Source of the DNA: Roseisolibacter agri
Lineage (GTDB): Bacteria; Gemmatimonadota; Gemmatimonadetes; Gemmatimonadales; Gemmatimonadaceae
DNA: 64,000 nucleotides
Assembly: GCF_030159095.1 (NCBI RefSeq)
Contig: NZ_BRXS01000003.1
Coordinates: 743,250 to 807,249 of the forward strand
Direction: 5' to 3'
Shown here: in pieces, positions 58,246 through 64,000 of the stretch
Numbering within the stretch: position 1 is the stretch's first letter
How the letters are laid out: the number at the start of each line of letters is the position of its first letter
Notes under the pieces: model-generated
Databases searched by the model: none
What the model saw: only the letters and a program-made list of their open reading frames with translations
Told to the model about the DNA's origin: nothing
Position numbers and translations under genes: made by a program

Positions 58246-59367
58246 TCACAGCCCGCGGCCGATCCCCTTCGCCATGTTGACGATCGCCAGCGTGAGGAGG
58301 AGGTCGTCCGTGTGCGTGGCGGTCGCCAGCACGCCGGTGCCGACCCGCCCGGTCGGCCGCACCGCGCCCGCCTCGTGCAGGCGCGTCAGCAACGCCTTGC
58401 CACCCTTCTCGACTCCCTGCTTCTGGGTGGACTTCGAGAGCCACTTCGTGGCGACGGTGTCGGCGATGCTCTTCGCGGCGTCGGCCGGATCCATGCGGCC
58501 CACCAGCCGGCTCACGTCGAAGCCGAACGCGGTCGGTTGCTGCGTGATCTTGATCGGCACGCTGGCCCACTTGATGACCCGCTGCAGCGCCGGGAGCTTG
58601 AAGAAGCGGTCCACGAACGGGCCGCCGAGCTTCAGGCTCCCGATGGCGAGCGCGTCGCCGAGCGAGCGGCCCTCGATGAGCGCCACGCCGGCCTCCCACT
58701 GGGCCTGCAGGATCGCGACGACCGCCTCCTCGCGCACGGCGAGCGTGCGGCCGCCGAGCTTGAACGCGCCGAAGGCGAAGTTGCCGACGCCGTACACCAC
58801 CGCCGCCCCGACGTTCTCGGTGTCCTCGTACTTGCCGTACCCCTTGAGCGCGGAAGCGCCGCCGAGCACCGCGAGCCCGGCCCCGCCGGTCATGATGGCC
58901 GCGCCCACCATCAGCCCGTCGGCGGACGTGTCCCGGAGGAAGCGCGCCGCCGAGACCGCGTCCTCGTACGTCTCGATCGCGCGGTGCATGCGGACGGTGT
59001 TCTCCGACTGCACCGCCGCCTGCAGGTCGAGGAAGGCGTTCGTGTAGCGCGTGGTCTGCTCCACCATGAATCGCAGCTGCCGCGCCATCTCGGGCACGCT
59101 CTGGACCGCCACCTCGGCGAGGGTGGCGAAGTCCTCGTCGCCGCGCTGGTTCACGGACGCGCGGACCCGCGTCCAGTCCACCTCGATGGACTTGATGTCG
59201 GGCAGCGACCAGCTGAGCGGTGAATACCAGGACGACTCGGACGTCGTCGTCACCTGCGCCAGCGTGTACCGCAGCACCGCGCGGTGGTATCCCCGGATGA
59301 GCCGCAGCACGACGTCCCAGTCGACCGCGTACTGCGCGTGATCGTTGTCCAGCAGCCAGTAGGTCAT
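58246..59367 (-). CDS. Unknown orphan protein with Gly-rich hydrophobic core
   Basis: A 373-residue protein without a signal. N-terminal alpha/beta part (YWLLDNDHAQYAVDWDVVLR, SVPEMARQLRFMVEQTTRYT), a helix-rich middle (LQAAVQSENTVRMHRAIETY), then a Gly/Ala-rich hydrophobic region at about 145-200 (LMVGAAIMTGGAGLAVLGGA, ENVGAAVVYGVGNFAFGAFK) that could insert in membranes as in some pore-forming or toxin-delivery proteins. The C-terminus is helical and basic. The family is not recognised. It is on the same strand as the gene at 55968. Confidence 0.55.
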   Translation of the reverse strand: MTYWLLDNDHAQYAVDWDVVLRLIRGYHRAVLRYTLAQVTTTSESSWYSPLSWSLPDIKSIEVDWTRVRASVNQRGDEDFATLAEVAVQSVPEMARQLRFMVEQTTRYTNAFLDLQAAVQSENTVRMHRAIETYEDAVSAARFLRDTSADGLMVGAAIMTGGAGLAVLGGASALKGYGKYEDTENVGAAVVYGVGNFAFGAFKLGGRTLAVREEAVVAILQAQWEAGVALIEGRSLGDALAIGSLKLGGPFVDRFFKLPALQRVIKWASVPIKITQQPTAFGFDVSRLVGRMDPADAAKSIADTVATKWLSKSTQKQGVEKGGKALLTRLHEAGAVRPTGRVGTGVLATATHTDDLLLTLAIVNMAKGIGRGL

Positions 59368-59531
59368 GGCCCAGCTCCGGCATCCGACTCACCAGGATCG
59401 GATTTCCAACGCATCGCTACACTACGACGGACCGCGATGGCGCGCCACGGCGCGTCGGGACGTCGAGCCGGGGGTTCCGCGGAGCGAGCCGCCGTCGCAT
59501 CGTGCGGCACCCGCACCTTCCCCCGCCCCGA

Positions 59532-59930
59532 ATGCCCCCTACCGAACACGACGCCGAGATCGCCGCGCTGGAGGCCGAGCTGCGCGCGGCGCAGCTGGGC
59601 GCGGACGTGGCGGCGCTCGACCGCCTGATCGCCGACGACCTGCTGTTCACGGGCCCCGACGGCGCGCTCGCCACCAAGGCCGACGACCTCGCGGCGTACC
59701 GCGACGGCGTGATGCGCGTGGCGTCGCACGAGCCCCAGGCCCTCCGCGTGCGCCGCGTCGGCGCGGACGTGGCGGTCGCCGCGCTGCGCGCGCGCATGAC
59801 CGGCAGCTACGCGGGAACGCCGTTCGCGGGCGTCGCGCGCTACACGCGCGTGTGGGCGCGCGAGGACGGCCGCTGGCGCATCGTCGCGGGGCACGTGAGC
59901 GTGACGCCGCTCGACCCATCGTCGGCATGA
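59532..59930 (+). CDS. DUF4440/SnoaL-like (NTF2-fold) protein
   Basis: A 132-residue protein of the NTF2-like DUF4440 type (AEIAALEAELRAAQLGADVA, ALDRLIADDLLFTGPDGALA, KADDLAAYRDGVMRVASHEP, RYTRVWAREDGRWRIVAGHV). It is small and cytosolic. The function is unknown. Its stop overlaps the hydrolase ATG (59927). Confidence 0.84.
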   Translation: MPPTEHDAEIAALEAELRAAQLGADVAALDRLIADDLLFTGPDGALATKADDLAAYRDGVMRVASHEPQALRVRRVGADVAVAALRARMTGSYAGTPFAGVARYTRVWAREDGRWRIVAGHVSVTPLDPSSA

Positions 59931-60859
59931 CGCGACGACTCGCGGCGGCGGCGCTCGTCCTCGCCGCGCGCGCGGCCGGCGCGCAGACGCCGGCGCCGGC
60001 CGCGCCGCCCGCCGCGTCGCCCGCCGCGTCGCAGAACCCCTCGCCGATGGTCGAGGCGACGCGCGCGCACGAGCGGCTCGCGCAGCGCGCGCTCGCGGGC
60101 AGCACGCGATCGTTCGCGGGCCCCGCGGGCCGGGCGGTCGAGCTGCTGGTGCCGGCACGCGTGCGCGACGCGGTGGACGTCGTCGTGCACTTCCACGGCG
60201 CGGCGTGGCTGCCGCAGCAGGCGGTCGCCACCAGCGCGCGCGACGCGGTGGCCGCGGTCGTCAACCTCGGCGCCGGCTCGGGCGCGTACCACCGCGCGTT
60301 CACCGACCCGGCGGCGTTCGACTCGCTGCTCGCGGGCATCGCGCGCGAGACGTCGGCCGCTGTCGGCGAGCCGGTGCGCGTGGGACGCGTGACGCTCGTC
60401 GGCTTCTCGGCGGGGCACGGCGCCATCCGCGCGATCCTGCGCGAGCCGCGGCACTTCGCGTCGGTGTCGGGCGTGCTGCTGCTCGACGGGATGCACACGT
60501 CGTACGTGCCCGAGGGCACGGTGCTCGAGAAGGGCGGCACGCTCGACACGACGAACCTCGCGGCGTTCGCGGAGTTCGCGCGGGCGGCGATGCGCGGCGA
60601 GAAGCGCTTCGTCGTCACGCACTCCGAGATCTTCCCGGGCACCTTCGCCAGCACGACCGAGACGGCGGACTGGCTGCTGCGCGCGCTCGGCCTGGCGCGG
60701 AAGCCGGTGCTGCGCTGGGGCCCGCGCGGGATGCAGCAGCTGAGCGAGGTGCAGGCGGGCCGCTTCGCGCTGCTCGGCTTCGCCGGCAACTCGGCGCCCG
60801 ACCACATCGACCACCTGCACGCGATGCCCGAGCTGCTGGCGCGGGTCGTCGCGCGCTGA
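59927..60859 (+). CDS. Secreted alpha/beta-hydrolase-like protein
   Basis: A 310-residue protein with a signal peptide (LAAAALVLAARAAGAQTPAP) and a Pro/Ala linker. The alpha/beta-hydrolase nucleophile elbow is LVGFSAGHGAIRAIL, and the catalytic His is probably in PDHIDHLHAMPELL. An HFHGAAW segment gives the oxyanion region. The substrate is unknown; a peptidase or esterase role is plausible. It overlaps the DUF4440 gene. Confidence 0.82.
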   Translation: MTRRLAAAALVLAARAAGAQTPAPAAPPAASPAASQNPSPMVEATRAHERLAQRALAGSTRSFAGPAGRAVELLVPARVRDAVDVVVHFHGAAWLPQQAVATSARDAVAAVVNLGAGSGAYHRAFTDPAAFDSLLAGIARETSAAVGEPVRVGRVTLVGFSAGHGAIRAILREPRHFASVSGVLLLDGMHTSYVPEGTVLEKGGTLDTTNLAAFAEFARAAMRGEKRFVVTHSEIFPGTFASTTETADWLLRALGLARKPVLRWGPRGMQQLSEVQAGRFALLGFAGNSAPDHIDHLHAMPELLARVVAR

Positions 60860-60873
60860 CACGCGCACCGTCC

Positions 60874-61398
60874 ATGGACTTCGACCTGCCGACCGCGCTG
60901 CCCGTGCTCGCGCGCACGCCGCACGCGCTGCGCGCCCTGCTCGCCGGGCTGCCCGCCGAGTGGACCGACGCGACCGAGGGCCCCGAGACGTGGAGCCCGT
61001 ACGACGTCCTCGGCCACCTGATCCACGGCGAGCGCACCGACTGGATCGCGCGCGCCCGCATCATCCTCGCGCAGGGCGCCGACCGCCGCTTCACGCCCTA
61101 CGACCGCTTCGCCCAGTTCCGCGAGAGCCAGGGCAAGTCGCTCGGCGACCTGCTCGACGAGTTCGCCGCGCTGCGGGCCGAGAACCTCGCGACGCTGGAA
61201 GGATGGCGGCTGACGGACGCGCAGCTCGCGCTGGAGGGCGAGCACCCCGCGTTCGGCCCGGTCACGCTGCGCCAGCTGCTCGCCACCTGGGTCGCGCACG
61301 ACCTGGGGCACGTGGCGCAGGTGGCCCGCGTGATGGCGAAGCAGTACCGTGACGCGGTCGGGCCGTGGCGTGCGTACCTTCCCGTGCTCGACCGCTGA
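60874..61398 (+). CDS. DinB_2 family protein
   Basis: A 174-residue DinB-fold protein (FDLPTALPVLARTPHALRAL, TWSPYDVLGHLIHGERTDWI, LRQLLATWVAHDLGHVAQVA). Metal ligands are His in GHLIHGERTDW and the HDLGHVAQ pair. It is a four-helix bundle, possibly a thiol-dependent transferase. It is the second DinB gene in the window. Confidence 0.88.
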   Translation: MDFDLPTALPVLARTPHALRALLAGLPAEWTDATEGPETWSPYDVLGHLIHGERTDWIARARIILAQGADRRFTPYDRFAQFRESQGKSLGDLLDEFAALRAENLATLEGWRLTDAQLALEGEHPAFGPVTLRQLLATWVAHDLGHVAQVARVMAKQYRDAVGPWRAYLPVLDR

Positions 61399-61442
61399 TC
61401 CCTCCGCCCGCCCACCCACCACCTCCCGCTCCGGAGCGTCCC

Positions 61443-61640
61443 ATGTCCGCCCGCTGGTATCGACCGACGGTGATCGCGTGCGCGCTGTCTTGGTTCATGG
61501 TCGGGCTGCACGTGCCGGCGCTGCACGAGATGACGCACCACGGCGGCTCGCCGGCGCCCGTCGTGCTCGCGGCGACCGCGCTGCTCGCGATCGTGGGGAT
61601 CGCCGGGCTGTGGGCGCTGCTGCGCGTGCGCGCGTCCTGA
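61443..61640 (+). CDS. Small two-TM hypothetical protein
   Basis: A 65-residue protein with two hydrophobic segments (WYRPTVIACALSWFMVGLHV, VVLAATALLAIVGIAGLWAL) joined by a His-rich loop (HEMTHHGG). The family is not recognised. It precedes a GNAT gene by 4 bp. Confidence 0.55.
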   Translation: MSARWYRPTVIACALSWFMVGLHVPALHEMTHHGGSPAPVVLAATALLAIVGIAGLWALLRVRAS

Positions 61641-61644
61641 CCGC

Positions 61645-62157
61645 ATGGCCGGGCCGCACGCCGACGCTCCGCTCGACATCGCGCCGGAGCCCATCACGGG
61701 CCCGGTCGCGGGCGCGCTCATCGCCGCGCTGAACGCCGAGCTGTCGGCGCGCTACCCGGAGCCGGGCGCGACGCACTTCCGGCTCGACGCCGACGAGGTG
61801 GCGCCGGGCAACGGCGCGTTCCTCGTGGTGCGCCGCGCGGACCGGCCCATCGGCTGCGGCGCGCTGCGCACGCTGCGCGACCCGGCGCTGCTCGCGGCGC
61901 TGGGGCCGCGCGTGGGGGAGCTGAAGCGCATGTACGTCGCGCCCGAGGCGCGCGGCCACGGCGTCGGGCGCGCGCTGCTCGCGCGGCTGGAGGACGAGGC
62001 GCGCGCGCTCGGCCTCGCGCGCCTGGTGCTGGAGACGGGCACGCGGCAGCAGGAGGCGCTCGCGCTCTACCGCCGCGCGGGCTTCGCCGAGATCGCGCCG
62101 TACGGCGAGTACGCGGCGTCGTCGACGACGAGCGTGTGCATGGCGAAGGCGCTGTGA
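61645..62157 (+). CDS. GNAT-family N-acetyltransferase
   Basis: A 170-residue GNAT protein (APGNGAFLVVRRADRPIGCG, LKRMYVAPEARGHGVGRALL, ARLVLETGTRQQEALALYRR, GFAEIAPYGEY). The acetyl-CoA loop is EARGHGVGRALL. The acceptor is unknown. The next gene's GTG overlaps its stop. Confidence 0.88.
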   Translation: MAGPHADAPLDIAPEPITGPVAGALIAALNAELSARYPEPGATHFRLDADEVAPGNGAFLVVRRADRPIGCGALRTLRDPALLAALGPRVGELKRMYVAPEARGHGVGRALLARLEDEARALGLARLVLETGTRQQEALALYRRAGFAEIAPYGEYAASSTTSVCMAKAL

Positions 62158-62849
62158 CGATCCTCGGCCTCGTCGGCGGGCTCGGCCCCGAGTCCACGAT
62201 CGACTACTACCGCCGCATCCTCGACGCGTGGGCGCGCGAGGCGCCGGGCACGTCGCCGTCGCTCGTCATCGACAGCCTCGACGTGCTGCACGGGCTGCGC
62301 CTGGTCGCAACCGACCGCGCCGCCTTCATCGCGTACCTGCGCGCGTCGGTGCAGCGGCTCGCCGGCGCGGGCGTGGACTTCATCGCGATGACCGCCAACA
62401 CCGCGCACCTCGTGTTCGACGAGCTGGCGGCGGAGGCACCGGTGCCGATGCTCAGCATCGTCGAGGTGTGCGCGCAGGAGGCGCACGCGCGCGGCCTGCG
62501 GCGCCTCGCGCTGCTCGGCACGCGCTTCACGATGGAGGGCCCGTTCTACCCCGAGGTGTGCGCGCGCCACGGCATCACGGTCGTGCCGCCCGAGGCGGCG
62601 GCGCGCGAGTGGATCCATGCGCGCTACGTGGGCGAGCTGCTGCAGGGCGACTTCCGCGACGAGACGCGGCAGGGCATCGTCGCGATCGTCGAGCGCCTGC
62701 GCGACGCGGCGGGGATCGACGGCGTCATCCTCGGCGGCACGGAGCTGCCGCTGCTGCTGCGCGCGGAGACCGTCGCCGGGCTCCCCACGCTCGACACGAC
62801 CGCGCTGCACGTCGCCGCGATCGTCGCCCGCCTGCGCGCCGCCACGTGA
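62154..62849 (+). CDS. Aspartate/glutamate racemase-family protein lacking the usual catalytic cysteines
   Basis: A 231-residue protein of the Asp/Glu racemase family (ILGLVGGLGPESTIDYYRRI, VPMLSIVEVCAQEAHARGL, ALLGTRFTMEGPFYPEVCAR). Classical members use two Cys, one in an xCNTxH motif and one in a GCTE motif. Here the first reads MTANTAHLVFDEL and the second ILGGTELPLLL, so both Cys are replaced (Ala and Gly). It may have a different activity. It starts with GTG at 62154 in the GNAT stop. Confidence 0.82.
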   Translation: MTILGLVGGLGPESTIDYYRRILDAWAREAPGTSPSLVIDSLDVLHGLRLVATDRAAFIAYLRASVQRLAGAGVDFIAMTANTAHLVFDELAAEAPVPMLSIVEVCAQEAHARGLRRLALLGTRFTMEGPFYPEVCARHGITVVPPEAAAREWIHARYVGELLQGDFRDETRQGIVAIVERLRDAAGIDGVILGGTELPLLLRAETVAGLPTLDTTALHVAAIVARLRAAT

Positions 62850-63328
62850 CGATCGAGATCCGCGGCGCGGACGATCCCGCCTCGCTCGCCGCGGCGCGCG
62901 CGCTGATCCGCGCGCACATCCTCGCGCACTCCACCGCCCACGACGCGGAGGCGGCGGAGCGGATCGTGGAGGCGCTGCCGGCGCCGTACGTGGCACTGTG
63001 GGTGGCGTGGCGCGGCGACGAGGCGCTGGGCTGCGTGGCGCTCCACGCGCTGGCGCCCGACACGGCGGAGCTGAAGCGCATGTACGTGCGCCCCGAGGCG
63101 CGCGGGCGCGGCGTTGCGCGGCGGCTCACCGAGCACGCGATCGCCGAAGCGACCGCGCGCGGGTGCGTGCGCCTCCGGCTCGGCACGCTGACGACGATGC
63201 ATGCCGCGCAGCGCCTGTACCTCAGCCTGGGCTTCGCCCGCATCGCGCCGTACCGGCCGGTGGAGTTCGGCGAGACGTGGTTCTACGAGCGCGCGCTGGG
63301 CGACCCGGCGGACGGCGCGCGGCGCTGA
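62846..63328 (+). CDS. GNAT-family N-acetyltransferase
   Basis: A 160-residue GNAT protein (IEIRGADDPASLAAARALIR, VALWVAWRGDEALGCVALHA, LKRMYVRPEARGRGVARRLT, RLGTLTTMHAAQRLYLSLGF). It shares the LKRMYV.PEARG block with the GNAT gene at 61645, so the two may be related by duplication. It starts with GTG at 62846, overlapping the racemase stop. Confidence 0.88.
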   Translation: MTIEIRGADDPASLAAARALIRAHILAHSTAHDAEAAERIVEALPAPYVALWVAWRGDEALGCVALHALAPDTAELKRMYVRPEARGRGVARRLTEHAIAEATARGCVRLRLGTLTTMHAAQRLYLSLGFARIAPYRPVEFGETWFYERALGDPADGARR

Positions 63329-63429
63329 CGCTGGCGCGCGGCGCCGATCTCCCCATGTTGGGGGACGCGCCGCGGACGGGCACGACGTCGTCCCCGCCCG
63401 GCGCCCCGGCCCTCCGCCCAGGAGCCTCC

Positions 63430-63867
63430 ATGGCGACCCGGCAGAACTTCTCCGAGCCCCAGCGCCAGTCGGCGTTCGAGGCGAACGCGCACTGGCTCCG
63501 CGACCACCGCGTCACCGGCGTCGAGCTGGCGCTGGCGTTCGAGCCGCTGCGGCAGCGCGGCCAGGTCTACTACTGCGAGAACTGCCTGTTCTGCCACAGC
63601 GACCAGGTGTACTTCGACATCGACCACCTGGTGCCGGACCGCAGCTTCCGCCTCTGGCAGAAGCACGTCGACGCGCGCGAGCCGATCAACATGGTCGTGC
63701 TCTGCAAGTCGCTGGAGCGCGGGGACCTCGGGTGCAATCAGTCGAAGGGCGCGCGGCTGTTCGTGCCGCCCGAGCGCGGGCTCGCGCTGTCGCGCACGGA
63801 CCTCGACATGAACTGCTTCCCCGTGCGCCAGCGGCCGCGCGAGTGGGAGGTGGCGCGCGGCGCCTAG
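63430..63867 (+). CDS. HNH-endonuclease-like protein with Cys cluster
   Basis: A 145-residue protein. YYCENCLFCHSD provides a CxxCxxC cluster; VYFDIDHLVPDRSFRLW has the Asp-His pair of an HNH motif; NMVVLCKSLERGDLGCNQSK completes an HNH-like N...CNxxK finger. The fold is probably a beta-beta-alpha-Me nuclease, possibly for repair or restriction. No partner methylase or helicase is seen. Confidence 0.65.
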   Translation: MATRQNFSEPQRQSAFEANAHWLRDHRVTGVELALAFEPLRQRGQVYYCENCLFCHSDQVYFDIDHLVPDRSFRLWQKHVDAREPINMVVLCKSLERGDLGCNQSKGARLFVPPERGLALSRTDLDMNCFPVRQRPREWEVARGA

Positions 63868-63878
63868 CGACGCCCTAG

Positions 63879-64000
63879 GTCGTGTCTGACAATCCAGCCA
63901 GCGGTTCATAGCTTCGAGGGACGCTGGCTGGAGGTGCGCATGGGGTTGGCCGCCGACACGAACTGACCGACGCGGCATGGGCAGTGCTCGCGCCGTTGTT
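63879..64000 (+). mobile_element. Left end of an IS5-type insertion sequence (partial)
   Basis: Begins GTCGTGTCTGACAATCC right after CTAG (63875-63878), the type of short target used by IS5-family elements. An exact inverted repeat CCAGCCAGCG (63894-63903) and CGCTGGCTGG (63922-63931) follows. Downstream the frame reading RRHELTDAAWAVLAPLL matches the N-terminus of IS5-family transposases. The element runs off the window. The terminal inverted repeats cannot be confirmed without the right end. Confidence 0.6.
63939..64000 (+). CDS. IS5-family transposase N-terminus (partial, start unclear)
   Basis: The frame from 63939 reads HGVGRRHELTDAAWAVLAPL, the hallmark of IS5-type transposases. No ATG or GTG lies in that frame between the upstream stop at 63909 and RRHEL; the nearby ATG at 63940 is in another frame and stops after 8 codons. 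The gene may start at an unusual codon, or the 5-prime end may be frameshifted or use programmed frameshifting. Confidence 0.5.

Noticed and set aside
1..64000. rRNA, tRNA, replication origin or prophage
   Set aside because: No conserved rRNA blocks, no tRNA-like cloverleaf sequence noticed, no DnaA-box cluster, and no terminase, portal or capsid genes.

Overview
The window is a 64 kb piece of a very G+C-rich bacterial chromosome. No rRNA, tRNA or CRISPR array was found. Gene content suggests a Gemmatimonadota-type soil bacterium (inference from style): an M14 carboxypeptidase tail, a carboxypeptidase-regulatory-domain TonB receptor followed by a secreted propeller, many small lipoproteins with bacterial Ig-like folds, Tat-exported enzymes, DUF885 and amidohydrolase lipoproteins, and many small VOC, DinB, GNAT and GGCT proteins. 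Short gaps, ATGA or TGATG overlaps and GTG starts are common.

Layout. 0-17 kb: M14 tail, PAS histidine kinase overlapping a bifunctional TyrA, a Tat-exported class V aminotransferase-like protein, an exported TldD/TldE pair, an HxlR regulator, an AHSA1-ArsR-ECF sigma-amidohydrolase run with a near-perfect operator, and a serine hydrolase. 17-28 kb: mostly co-directional small housekeeping or accessory genes (HIT, DUF2200, YjbR, signal peptidase I, DUF1801, GYD, GGCT, GNAT, VOC, DUF1080). 28-35 kb: a coupled three-gene cell-envelope operon (TonB receptor, secreted propeller, NTF2-like lipoprotein). 35-39 kb: alternating predicted outer-membrane barrels and Ig-like lipoproteins. 39-52 kb: many orphan small genes, including an array at 44.3-46.1 kb whose intergenic segments look like integron attC sites. 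52-64 kb: further small enzymes, two unusual minus-strand orphan proteins flanking a cupin, GNAT/racemase genes, an HNH-like protein, and the left end of an IS5-type element at the window edge.

Two structures are not explained by ordinary genes. First, a dispersed family of long imperfect hairpins (about 125-170 bp) sits between genes from 2.7 to 27.8 kb: four copies of one type, a divergent variant, three copies of a second type and one half-copy. Their arms carry a 9-10 nt periodic GGAT/ATCC pattern and their loops share a conserved core. Second, the 44.3-46.1 kb stretch has three well-formed attC-like sites and two degenerate ones, each between small same-strand orphan ORFs, with no integrase visible (a CALIN-like cluster). 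A third, more speculative item is the pair of minus-strand proteins at 55968-57470 and 58246-59367, one with faint ADP-ribosyltransferase-like motifs and one with a glycine-rich hydrophobic core.
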